Below are positions 55,764 through 63,467 of a stretch of DNA of 64,000 nt, piece after piece. The notes beneath the pieces are model-generated. The model did no database searches. It saw only the letters and a program-made list of their open reading frames with translations, and was not told where the DNA came from. Position 1 is the stretch's first letter. Each line of letters starts with the position of its first letter. The position numbers were made by a program, and so were the translations under genes. Source of the DNA: Lentibacillus sp. CBA3610 (GTDB lineage: Bacteria > Bacillota > Bacilli > Bacillales > Amphibacillaceae). The DNA lies in NCBI RefSeq assembly GCF_013373365.1, contig NZ_CP035925.1:3844001-3908000 (forward strand). The letters run 5' to 3'.

Positions 55764-56074
55764 ATGCCTAGCTCCTATCTGAACATTTCTGTACGGCCAT
55801 ATTTCATTCATAGACATATTAGCCAAATTACAAACCCCTGCTTCAATTGTTGGAGAAGGCACAGCCATGAATGGGTGATTTTTTTCAGTCTCTTCCATAT
55901 AAGGAGGGGACTTTTTTCATTTTACATATTTGTGCCATATTTTCACCAACTCTTTGCCAAATTCTTTCAGTATAGTAAACCATATACCCCCCTTCGTCAG
56001 GGGTAAGGTTTAACAACCCCTGACAATAAAAATGGAGTTGGACAAAACAGGTTGATATCCAAGGAGGTTCAATA
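55764..56074. other. Intergenic region upstream of the DUF2187 gene
   Basis: No gene. An inverted repeat near 55984-56022 (ACCCCCCTTCGTCAGGGG / CCCCTGAC pieces) may be a leader hairpin. The next start is preceded by CCAAGGAGG at about 56060. Confidence 0.4.
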
Positions 56075-56332
56075 ATGTTTAAACCTGACCGGAAGAAGGC
56101 CAAGTCCGGCGATATCATCGAATTTGAACAAGACGGTTTGATCATAAAAGGCGAAGTCATGCCATCTAAAACCAAAAATAGTGTTGTTGTCGACATATCA
56201 GCAATGAAAGACTATGAAAAAATTAATTACGGGTATCCTAACACCGTCGTTAACCACAATAATTACAGAATTATCGATGAAACTCAGGATGAAAGATTGA
56301 AGGCAAATCATCTAGGGAGTGCATTCGGATGA
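56075..56332 (+). CDS. DUF2187 (YkvS-like) small protein
   Basis: 85 residues, ATG 56075 behind AAGGAGG. A KOW-like SH3 barrel: AKSGDIIEFEQDGLIIKGEVMPSKTKNSVVVDISAM, then DYEKINYGYPNTVVNHNNYRII. This pattern with the final YPNTVVxHxxYxI is typical of YkvS/DUF2187 proteins in Bacillaceae, whose role is unknown. Its stop overlaps the start of the next small gene (ATGA), so both are co-translated. Confidence 0.8.
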   Translation: MFKPDRKKAKSGDIIEFEQDGLIIKGEVMPSKTKNSVVVDISAMKDYEKINYGYPNTVVNHNNYRIIDETQDERLKANHLGSAFG

Positions 56333-56472
56333 AAACGAAGTCATTAACATTTGAACAGCTCGTTCAGGAAAATAAACAAGAATTATTGGCTGATGAGAAA
56401 CAACTCTCTCAAATTGAAAAACGTCTGGAAAAAAAGCAGACAGGCTTATTGCGTGATAAACAGAAGACATAG
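56329..56472 (+). CDS. FbpB-like small basic/charged protein
   Basis: 47 residues from ATG 56329, overlapping the DUF2187 stop. KSLTFEQLVQENKQELLADEKQLSQIEKRLEKKQTG matches the FbpB (Fur-regulated basic protein) family layout: phi-xx-LVxxNKxELLxD, then xIExRLExK. In B. subtilis FbpB assists the small RNA FsrA in iron sparing. No Fur box was identified in the 250 bp upstream, so iron control is not shown here. Too short for many gene finders. Confidence 0.7.
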   Translation: MKTKSLTFEQLVQENKQELLADEKQLSQIEKRLEKKQTGLLRDKQKT

Positions 56473-56826
56473 CGTTCTTTCTGTTTATATATATAACCCC
56501 CACCTCCCTTTGTAACTATAATCGATATAAAATCGGAAAAAGGGGCATGATCGAGAAAATTATTTTTTCTCTGATCATGCCCCTTTTTTTGCGTAAATTT
56601 CGATTGTAGTAAAAAGAGGGTTAAAGTTTTGAAAATACAGATTGGATCGAAATTCCACGAAATTTGGAGGAATTTTAAGATGCACACTTTATAAACTTTA
56701 TACAATAAAAATTATATACATTTTTAAAACTGCACAGGATTATTTGCTTGTTTGCTCATAATGTCATTCTCGTTATACTAAGCAACATGATTTCAGATAC
56801 GGAGAAATTATGGAGGTGGAGATACA
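56473..56826. other. Intergenic region upstream of opuCA
   Basis: Contains the terminator at 56537 and then 230 AT-rich bases with TTTATAAACTTTATAC (about 56688) and TTTTTAAAAC, possible promoter/operator sequence for opuC; exact boxes not fixed. Confidence 0.45.
56537..56591. terminator. Bidirectional terminator
   Basis: AAAAAGGGGCATGATC pairs with GATCATGCCCCTTTTTTT around an A/T-rich loop. Confidence 0.88.
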
Positions 56827-57981
56827 TTGTTAGAGTTCAATAATGTAACGAAACGATATGGCAACGGTGAACCTGCCGTGAGTCATTTAAATTTAAAAAT
56901 AGAAAAAGGTGAATTTGTCTGTTTTATCGGCCCAAGTGGCTGCGGGAAAACAACAACGATGAAAATGGTGAATCGGCTGATTAATATTACCGGCGGATCA
57001 ATTCTTGTCAATGGCAAAAGTATTGAAGATCAGGATGCGGTGGAACTGCGCCGGTCAATCGGCTATGTCATTCAACAGATAGGGCTGATGCCGCATATGA
57101 CGATTAAAGAAAATATTGTTCTTGTCGGTACACTTCTGAAATGGCCGAAAGAAAAGAAAGATGAGCGAGCACGTGAGCTATTGAAACTTGTTAATATGCC
57201 GGAAGAATATCTTGATAAGTACCCGCACGAATTGAGCGGCGGGCAACAGCAGCGGATTGGTGTATTGCGTGCCCTTGCAGCAAACCCTCCACTGATACTG
57301 ATGGACGAACCATTCGGGGCACTTGACCCAATTACAAGAGACTCCCTGCAGGAAGAGTTTAAAAAGCTGCAAAAGGAACTGGATAAGACGATTGTTTTTG
57401 TGACTCACGACATGGATGAGGCATTGAAGCTCGCTGACCGCGTTGTAATTATGCGGGACGGAGAAGTTGTTCAAGTGGATACACCGGATGAGATTGTCCG
57501 GAACCCTGCAAATGAATTTGTTGAGGAATTCCTTGGTAAAGACCGTCTGATTCAAGGTCGTCCGGATGTCACAACAGTTGGCCAGATTATGGATGATTCA
57601 CCGGTTACCGTCCAAACCGGCACAACATTGAAATCTGCTATTTCAACGATGCGTGACAAACATGTTGATTCACTGCTCGTAGTCGATTCCGACAATGGAT
57701 TACAAGGGTTTATTGATATTGAAGCCATTAACCTGAATTATAAAAAAGCCACATATGTCGAGGAAGTCATGGAGAATAACATCTTTAAAGTTTCCCAGGA
57801 CAGTCTGTTGCGTGACACGGTTCACAAAATTCTTCGCCGTGGTGCAACGTATGTGCCGGTAGTGGATGAACAGGATAAACTGACGGGTATTGTGACACGG
57901 GCAACGCTGGCAAATCTGGTTTATGACACGATTTGGGGCGACGGTATGGAACTTGAGGAAATAACAGCCGCGGCAGAGTAG
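56827..57981 (+). CDS. opuCA: OpuC-type osmolyte ABC transporter, ATP-binding subunit
   Basis: 384 residues from TTG 56827, behind GGAGGTGG. Walker A GPSGCGKTTTMKMVNRL, Q-loop, signature LSGGQQQRIGVLRAL, Walker B LILMDEPFGALDP, switch VTHDMDEALKLADR; then two CBS domains (about 255-370; VQTGTTLKSAISTMRDKHVDSLLVVDSDNGLQG, LRDTVHKILRRGATYVPVVDEQDKLTG). The CBS pair senses ionic strength in OpuA/OpuC. First gene of a four-gene opuC operon for glycine betaine, carnitine or choline uptake; carnitine is favoured by the downstream enzymes. Confidence 0.93.
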   Translation: MLEFNNVTKRYGNGEPAVSHLNLKIEKGEFVCFIGPSGCGKTTTMKMVNRLINITGGSILVNGKSIEDQDAVELRRSIGYVIQQIGLMPHMTIKENIVLVGTLLKWPKEKKDERARELLKLVNMPEEYLDKYPHELSGGQQQRIGVLRALAANPPLILMDEPFGALDPITRDSLQEEFKKLQKELDKTIVFVTHDMDEALKLADRVVIMRDGEVVQVDTPDEIVRNPANEFVEEFLGKDRLIQGRPDVTTVGQIMDDSPVTVQTGTTLKSAISTMRDKHVDSLLVVDSDNGLQGFIDIEAINLNYKKATYVEEVMENNIFKVSQDSLLRDTVHKILRRGATYVPVVDEQDKLTGIVTRATLANLVYDTIWGDGMELEEITAAAE

Positions 57982-57994
57982 GAGGTGGATAACA

Positions 57995-58639
57995 ATGATG
58001 GAATTTTTTGCGGAACATGGAAATGAACTCATGATAAAAACGTGGGAACACTTTTATATTTCACTGGCAGCTATCGTGCTTGGCGTAGTTGTTGCGGTAC
58101 CACTTGGGATTCTTCTTTCGCGCGTACCGAAATTTGCTGATCGCTTCATTTCATTTATTGGTATTTTACAGACCATTCCAAGTTTGGCGATTCTCGCTTT
58201 TTTCATTCCGATAGTTGGAATTGGAAAAATCCCTGCAATTCTGGCACTGTTTTTCTACTCGTTACTGCCGATTTTGCGTAATACGTATATTGGCGTCCGT
58301 GATGTTGATCAGGGTGTCGTTGAAGCAGGTAAAGGAATGGGCATGAGTAATTGGCAATCGATCTTAAAAATGGAACTTCCATTATCGCTTCCGGTCATTA
58401 TGGCTGGTATTCGGCTGTCAACCGTTTATTTGATTGGCTGGGCAGCGCTGGCGGCATTTATCGGTGGCGGCGGTCTTGGTGATTTTATTTTTGATGGATT
58501 GAACTTATATCAGCCGTCATTAATTTTGGCAGGGACCATTCCGGCTACGATTTTAGCCGTGATTGCTGATCGTTCGCTTGCAGTAATTGAAAATAAGCTC
58601 ACACCTGATGGCTTAAAGAGTTCTTATGAAACGGCGTAA
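57995..58639 (+). CDS. opuCB: OpuC-type permease subunit B
   Basis: 214 residues, ATG 57995 behind GTAGGAGGTGG. Six helices; the binding-protein-dependent permease loop reads EAGKGMGMSNWQSILKMELPLSLPVIMAGIRLSTV, which docks on the ATPase. GILQTIPSLAILAFFIPIVGIGKIPAI is typical of OpuCB/OpuBB. Forms the membrane channel with OpuCD. Confidence 0.92.
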   Translation: MMEFFAEHGNELMIKTWEHFYISLAAIVLGVVVAVPLGILLSRVPKFADRFISFIGILQTIPSLAILAFFIPIVGIGKIPAILALFFYSLLPILRNTYIGVRDVDQGVVEAGKGMGMSNWQSILKMELPLSLPVIMAGIRLSTVYLIGWAALAAFIGGGGLGDFIFDGLNLYQPSLILAGTIPATILAVIADRSLAVIENKLTPDGLKSSYETA

Positions 58640-58656
58640 TCTTGGAGGTGAATACA

Positions 58657-59586
58657 GTGAAGAAACTATTATCCAAAGGAAGTATTCTATTCCTTTTGCT
58701 CGTAATGCTTGCAGGTTGTGCATTGCCGGGACTTGCAGGAACATCTAAAGATACGATTAAGATCGGTTCACTTACACAATCGGAGTCGGAAATCATTGCA
58801 CAAATGCTGGCTATCATGATTGAACGGGAAACCGATGCGACGACCGATCTGGTTACAAAACTTGGTTCATCGATTGTACAGCATCAAGGTATGGAACGCG
58901 GGGATATTGACATATCCAGTACGCGTTATACCGGCACGGATATAGCAGGTGCTCTTGACATGGAGCCGATTAAGGATCCCGAAAAAGCACTGGAAACAGT
59001 GGAGCGGGAATTTCAGGACCGGTTTAATCAAACGTGGGCAGAACCGTATGGATTCGATAACAGCTATTCCATTACGGTCACGGAAGAATTTGCCGAAGCG
59101 AATAATATTGAAACCATATCCGATCTTGAACCATATGCTGATGAACTCCGCTTCGGGGTCGATAATGCCTGGATTAACCGGGAAGGCGATGGTTATGACG
59201 GATTCCAGGAGACGTATTTCGAGTTTGGTGACGTTTATCCGATGAATCTTGGACTTGTCTATCAAGCGGCGGCAACCGGCAATATGGATGTTGTCCTGGC
59301 CTATTCGTCGGACGGCCGGATCCAGGAATTTGATTTGAAGGTACTGGAAGACGACAGGCAATTCTTCCCGCCATATGATGCATCACCGGTTATTAATAAT
59401 GAGGTTTTGGAAGAATATCCGGAAATCAAAGCGATTACTGAGCGCCTCAGTAACCAGATTTCAACCGAACAAATGCAGGAATTGAATTACAGGGCAGATG
59501 TCGAGCGTGTCAATCCGCGGAAAGTTGCTGAAGAATTCCTGCAGGCGAATAACTACTTTGAGGATGCCGGAGAAGGAGGGGATTGA
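58657..59586 (+). CDS. opuCC: OpuC-type substrate-binding lipoprotein
   Basis: 309 residues from GTG 58657 with GGAGGTG upstream; a TTG at 58642 lies in that site. Lipoprotein signal KKLLSKGSILFLLLVMLAGCA with Cys21, then the OpuAC-type domain: IKIGSLTQSESEIIAQMLAIMIERET, GSSIVQHQGMERGDIDISSTRYTGTDIAGAL, WAEPYGFDNSYSITV, VYQAAATGNMDVVLAYSSDGRIQEFDLKVLEDDRQFFPPYDASPV. It captures the quaternary ammonium compound outside the membrane. Aromatic cage residues (Tyr, Trp) are present but specificity cannot be read off. Confidence 0.92.
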   Translation: MKKLLSKGSILFLLLVMLAGCALPGLAGTSKDTIKIGSLTQSESEIIAQMLAIMIERETDATTDLVTKLGSSIVQHQGMERGDIDISSTRYTGTDIAGALDMEPIKDPEKALETVEREFQDRFNQTWAEPYGFDNSYSITVTEEFAEANNIETISDLEPYADELRFGVDNAWINREGDGYDGFQETYFEFGDVYPMNLGLVYQAAATGNMDVVLAYSSDGRIQEFDLKVLEDDRQFFPPYDASPVINNEVLEEYPEIKAITERLSNQISTEQMQELNYRADVERVNPRKVAEEFLQANNYFEDAGEGGD

Positions 59587-59587
59587 T

Positions 59588-60235
59588 ATGGATACGATAC
59601 AGGAGTTAATTAATTATGTCAGTGCCAATGGCGGCTATATCTGGACAGAATTTTACAGGCATTTTCTGATGGCAGTGTACGGTGTATTATTTGCGGCCAT
59701 CATATCGGTCCCGCTTGGTATTCTGATTGCCAAATATGGTAACTTGAGCAGCTGGGTGTTGGCGTTCGGCAGCATTATTCAGACCATCCCGGCGCTGGGG
59801 GCGATGGCCGTTATCATGATTGTTATGGGTCTCGGCACAAACACAGCCATTGTCACGTTAGTCCTTTATTCCATTTTGCCGATTACTCAAAACACATATG
59901 TCGGCATGAAAGACGTTGATAAGACAGTGATAGAAGCAGGGTATGCTTCGGGCATGACGCGCTTTCAACTATTACGCATGGTTGAACTGCCGCTAGCTGT
60001 CAGTGTCATTATGGCCGGCTTAAGGACGGCTTTGGTCATTGGAATCGGGATTGTAGCAATTGGTGCTTTTATCGGAGCTGGCGGTCTTGGTGCCATTATT
60101 GTGACTGGAACAAATGCGACCGACGGAACAGCTATCATTCTGGCTGGTGCGATACCTACAGCCTTAATGGCCGTTATCGCCGACTTGGTTTTAGGATGGA
60201 TTGAGCGCAAACTGCAGCCCGCGAAAGCAGTCTGA
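59588..60235 (+). CDS. opuCD: OpuC-type permease subunit D
   Basis: 215 residues from ATG 59588, one base after the OpuCC stop, with AGGAGGGG upstream. Six helices; permease loop EAGYASGMTRFQLLRMVELPLAVSVIMAGLRTALVIGIGI. FGSIIQTIPALGAMAVIMIVMGLGTNTAI and GAGGLGAIIVTGTNATDGTAIILAGAIPTALMAV are as in OpuCD. Last gene of the transporter operon. Confidence 0.92.
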   Translation: MDTIQELINYVSANGGYIWTEFYRHFLMAVYGVLFAAIISVPLGILIAKYGNLSSWVLAFGSIIQTIPALGAMAVIMIVMGLGTNTAIVTLVLYSILPITQNTYVGMKDVDKTVIEAGYASGMTRFQLLRMVELPLAVSVIMAGLRTALVIGIGIVAIGAFIGAGGLGAIIVTGTNATDGTAIILAGAIPTALMAVIADLVLGWIERKLQPAKAV

Positions 60236-60273
60236 TTCAGTATTGTATGAGTGCCACTTGAAAATGATATAAA

Positions 60274-60307
60274 TGTTATAAAAATTTTGCTTCATGTTAT
60301 TTATAAC
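60274..60307. promoter_or_regulatory. AT-rich dyad ahead of the GbsR-type gene
   Basis: TGTTATAAA (60274-60282) and TTTATAAC (60300-60307) form an inverted repeat, and ATGTTAT recurs with 21-bp (two helical turns) spacing. A possible operator for the regulator at 60421. Confidence 0.35.
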
Positions 60308-60420
60308 GTTTATGCTTCAGATTGCTTCAAATTGTTTTAAAAACCTTGGCAGTGGAAGATTTTAACTTTTCTAAAAGGTATGATAAAGTTCAGTGAACAT
60401 TCCGGAAAAGGGGGATGAAA

Positions 60421-60975
60421 TTGGATAAAAGTGAGAAAATAGATGAAATCAACACGCAATTTATTGAAAAAATTACGGATAATATGAATGCATTTGGTGC
60501 TCCGACAAGCGTCGGCCGTGTCCTGGGTATTATTTACATGAACGGCGAGCCCATGACGCTGGATGAACTGGCATCCGAAACCGGGATGAGCAAAACCCGA
60601 ATGAGCCAGGTTGTCAGGGAAATGATCGATATGAATATTGCTGAGCGTGTATTTAAAAAAGGTGTCCGCAAAGACTTGTATCAAGTTGAAGAAGATTATT
60701 ATCAGACATTCATCTCACTGTTCACATCCACATGGCAGAGAGCAATTGGCCGCAGCCGAAACTTTGAGCAGCGGCTCATGAAGAAAATCAATGAATTAAA
60801 GCACGAACCGGAATTGACGGAAGAAAATGAACAGGCAATTAATGAATTGCTGGCAGAACTTCATGAGTGGAAAGAATATTATGACTGGATTCGCCGTGTA
60901 ACCGACTTTTTCGATAGCGGTGAAATATTTAAACACGTACCTAAACAACAGACTGGAGGAGATACGTATGAATAA
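60421..60975 (+). CDS. GbsR/OpcR-type MarR-like repressor of the carnitine genes
   Basis: About 184 residues from TTG 60421; AAGGGGG fits it better than ATG 60415. EKITDNMNAFGAPTSVGRVLGIIYMNGEPMTLDELASETGMSKTRMSQVVREMIDMNIAERVFKKGVRKDLYQVEEDYYQTF is the GbsR-family winged helix with the aromatic residues used to sense choline or betaine in GbsR/OpcR. The C-terminal part (NFEQRLMKKINEL...WKEYYDWIRRVTDFF) is helical. It lies between opuC and the catabolic genes and overlaps the next gene by 8 bp. Likely senses carnitine or a breakdown product. Confidence 0.88.
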   Translation: MDKSEKIDEINTQFIEKITDNMNAFGAPTSVGRVLGIIYMNGEPMTLDELASETGMSKTRMSQVVREMIDMNIAERVFKKGVRKDLYQVEEDYYQTFISLFTSTWQRAIGRSRNFEQRLMKKINELKHEPELTEENEQAINELLAELHEWKEYYDWIRRVTDFFDSGEIFKHVPKQQTGGDTYE

Positions 60976-61861
60976 AAAAGTAATGCTATCATGTGCTTTG
61001 ACGGGAGCAGGTGACACATTTGAAAAAAATCCGGACGTTCCGGTAACCCCGAAAGAGATCGCTGATTCAGCTATTAAAGCAGCCAAGGCAGGCGCGACGA
61101 TTGCTCATATTCATGTGCGTGATCCGAAAACAGGTAAACTGAGTCATGATGTCAATTTGTTTCAGGAAACAGTGGAACGAATTCGCGAATCGGAAACCGA
61201 TGTGATTATTAATATTACATCCGGTGGCGGCGGAGACTGGGTGCCGAGTGAAGACGATCCGACAAGAGGCGGTGAAGGGACTGACATCCAGACACCTGAA
61301 GAACGTCACGAACCCGTTGGAAAATTGCTCCCTGAGATGTGTACCCTTGATTGCGGAAGCACCAACTTTGGGAACATGCTGTATGTCAGCCCGACTGACT
61401 GGCTGCGCAGACAGGCGAAACTTGTCCAGGACAGCGGTGTGAAACCTGAACTGGAATGCTTTGATACCGGGCATATCCGTTTTGCGAATCAATTAGTGCA
61501 GGAAGGTCTGATTGATGGGGATCCGTTATTCCAATTCTGCCTCGGTATTCCATGGGGAGCTGCTGCAGATGCAGAAACGCTTTCCTATATGAAAAGCCGC
61601 ATTCCGGAAAACGGCAGATGGGCAGCTTTTGGGATCGGGCGGATGCAAATGCCAATGGTAGCCGAATCGATTCTCCAAGGCGGAAATATTCGCGTAGGCC
61701 TTGAGGACAACCTGTATTTAAAGAAAGGGCAACTTGCCACAAACGAGCAGCTTGTCGATAAAGCAGCCGGTATTGTGCACAGCCTTGGTTCAGATATCAT
61801 GACCCCGGCTGAAGCGCGTGAACAATTAAACTTGCTTAACCCATATGGAAAGGAAGACTAG
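60968..61861 (+). CDS. BKACE-family 3-dehydrocarnitine cleavage enzyme
   Basis: 297 residues from ATG 60968 (GGAGG upstream). Beta-keto acid cleavage enzyme (DUF849) fold: MLSCALTGAGDTFEKNPDVPVTPKEIADSAIKAAKAGATIAHIHVRDP with the zinc-binding His47/His49, IINITSGGGGDWVPSEDDP, PELECFDTGHI, FQFCLGIPWGAAADAETL, WAAFGIGRMQMPMVAESILQGGNIRVGLEDNLYL. Family members cleave 3-keto acids with acetyl-CoA; next to carnitine dehydrogenase and a thioesterase the substrate is 3-dehydrocarnitine, giving betainyl-CoA and acetoacetate. Specificity is from context plus family knowledge. Confidence 0.9.
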   Translation: MNKKVMLSCALTGAGDTFEKNPDVPVTPKEIADSAIKAAKAGATIAHIHVRDPKTGKLSHDVNLFQETVERIRESETDVIINITSGGGGDWVPSEDDPTRGGEGTDIQTPEERHEPVGKLLPEMCTLDCGSTNFGNMLYVSPTDWLRRQAKLVQDSGVKPELECFDTGHIRFANQLVQEGLIDGDPLFQFCLGIPWGAAADAETLSYMKSRIPENGRWAAFGIGRMQMPMVAESILQGGNIRVGLEDNLYLKKGQLATNEQLVDKAAGIVHSLGSDIMTPAEAREQLNLLNPYGKED

Positions 61862-61862
61862 C

Positions 61863-62831
61863 ATGACAACAGAAACTTCAACCAAATATATTACCGTTGT
61901 CGGAACTGGTGTGATCGGCAACGGATGGATTACACGATTTTTGGCAAACGGCTACCACGTAACGGCATCAGATCCTGACGCGGCGGCGGAAGCCCGCACC
62001 CGTGATGCAGTCAAGCGCGCATGGCCCGCCATGGAACAAATGGGTCTCGCTGAAGGCGCTTCTCAGGATAATCTATTTTTTGAGCAAGATGTGGAAAAAG
62101 CATTGAGTCAGGCAGATTTTGTTCAGGAGAATGTTCCGGAGCGGGAAGAATTGAAACGAAATGTTATTGCAACTATTGATAAGTATGCCCCCGAGGAAGC
62201 GGTTATTGCATCAAGCACATCCGGTATATTGCCGAGCAAGCTGCAGGCAGATTGTGAGAACCATCCGGATCGTGTGATAGTGGCTCACCCGTTTAATCCG
62301 GTTTATCTGATGCCGCTTGTTGAACTTGTGGGTGGTGATAAAACAGAATCACGTTATATCGAGAAAGCGAGGGCATTTTACGATGGAATGGAAATGAAGC
62401 CACTCGTTGTGCGTCAGGAAATTGAAGGGCATATTGCCGACCGTCTAATGGAGGCAATTTGGCGTGAATCCCTGCACATCGTTAATGATGGAGTTGCCAC
62501 AACGGACGAAGTGGATGCATCGATCATTTACGGCCCGGGACTTCGCTGGGCACTGATGGGGCCATTCATGACATTGCATATGGGCGGTGGCAAACAAGGC
62601 ATGCGCCATTTGCTGGAACAGTTCGGTCCTGCATTGAAACTGCCTTGGACGAAACTGGAAGCACCTGAATTAACGGACGAATTGACCGAAAAAGTTGTCA
62701 CTGGAACAGAGGATCAGACCGGCGACGTTGAGATGGAAAAACTGGAAGACCGCCGTGACCAGTTCCTGATCGAGCTGCAGCAGCTATTGGAAAAATACTG
62801 GCCCGGTGCAAAGCTGTCCGGTGGATTGTAA
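61863..62831 (+). CDS. lcdH: L-carnitine dehydrogenase
   Basis: 322 residues from ATG 61863. Rossmann motif VVGTGVIGNGWITRFLANGYHVTASDPD; then ADFVQENVPEREELKRNVIATIDKYAPEEAVIASSTSGILPSKLQ, catalytic HPFNPVYLMPLVELVGGDKTE (His-Glu pair of the 3-hydroxyacyl-CoA dehydrogenase fold), and GPGLRWALMGPFMTLHMGGG, typical of carnitine dehydrogenases. NAD+-dependent oxidation of L-carnitine to 3-dehydrocarnitine (EC 1.1.1.108). One base separates it from the cleavage enzyme, so the two are coupled. Standard length. Confidence 0.9.
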   Translation: MTTETSTKYITVVGTGVIGNGWITRFLANGYHVTASDPDAAAEARTRDAVKRAWPAMEQMGLAEGASQDNLFFEQDVEKALSQADFVQENVPEREELKRNVIATIDKYAPEEAVIASSTSGILPSKLQADCENHPDRVIVAHPFNPVYLMPLVELVGGDKTESRYIEKARAFYDGMEMKPLVVRQEIEGHIADRLMEAIWRESLHIVNDGVATTDEVDASIIYGPGLRWALMGPFMTLHMGGGKQGMRHLLEQFGPALKLPWTKLEAPELTDELTEKVVTGTEDQTGDVEMEKLEDRRDQFLIELQQLLEKYWPGAKLSGGL

Positions 62832-62864
62832 TACAGACTATAACCTAATGGGGGTGTTCTCAAA

Positions 62865-63341
62865 ATGGGTGAACCAAAAATAATCATTCAGCACAAGGTA
62901 CCTGAGGAATGGATTGATTATAATGGTCATATGAATGATGCTGAATATGTACGTGCGTTCAGCTGGGGTGTCGATCGTTTTATGAAATTAGTTGGCATTA
63001 CCGATGATTTTCGTGAGCAGTATGCGTATACAATTTTCACAATGGAAAATCATGTTTGCTATCTGGATGAAATGAAACGTGGCGAACCATTTGAAGTCCA
63101 TATGCAAATGATCGATTATGATGTCAAACGTGCCCATGTATTCTATAAACTGTTCGGTGAAAATGGCAAACGTGCAGCCACAAGTGAACAGATGCTGATG
63201 GGAATTGACCAGACAGCCGGCAAGGCAGCTCCGTTCCCGGAAGAAATTTTTGAACAGGTGAAGGATCTAGCCAGCCGGCACACACCGGATGAAAAACCGA
63301 AAGAAGCCGGTCGTGTTATTGGAATTAGACGGAAAAAATGA
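62865..63341 (+). CDS. Thioesterase (4HBT fold), probable betainyl-CoA thioesterase
   Basis: 158 residues, ATG 62865 behind GGGGGTG. Hotdog-fold signature EEWIDYNGHMNDAEYVRAFSWGVDRFMKLVG with the catalytic Asp/His region; YTIFTMENHVCYLDEMKRGEPFEVHMQMIDYDVKRAHVFYKLF. The C-terminal basic tail ends GIRRKK. Third gene of the carnitine set: hydrolysis of betainyl-CoA would release glycine betaine and CoA, keeping the osmolyte. Function follows from context; fold assignment is secure. Confidence 0.85.
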   Translation: MGEPKIIIQHKVPEEWIDYNGHMNDAEYVRAFSWGVDRFMKLVGITDDFREQYAYTIFTMENHVCYLDEMKRGEPFEVHMQMIDYDVKRAHVFYKLFGENGKRAATSEQMLMGIDQTAGKAAPFPEEIFEQVKDLASRHTPDEKPKEAGRVIGIRRKK

Positions 63342-63346
63342 GCATT

Positions 63347-63382
63347 AAAAAGAGGTTTCCTTTTATATTGGGAAACCTCGAT
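63347..63382. terminator. Hairpin ending the carnitine operon
   Basis: GAGGTTTCC (63352-63360), loop, GGAAACCTC (63371-63379). A-rich before, only short T-run after, so better for the minus-strand gene or as a shared hairpin. Confidence 0.6.
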
Positions 63383-63467
63383 GTTTACATATGGCATTTT
63401 TCCTTTAGCGAATCTTTAGTATTGATAGTGAAACGATAAACTACTGCAAACATACGATTCTATAGAA

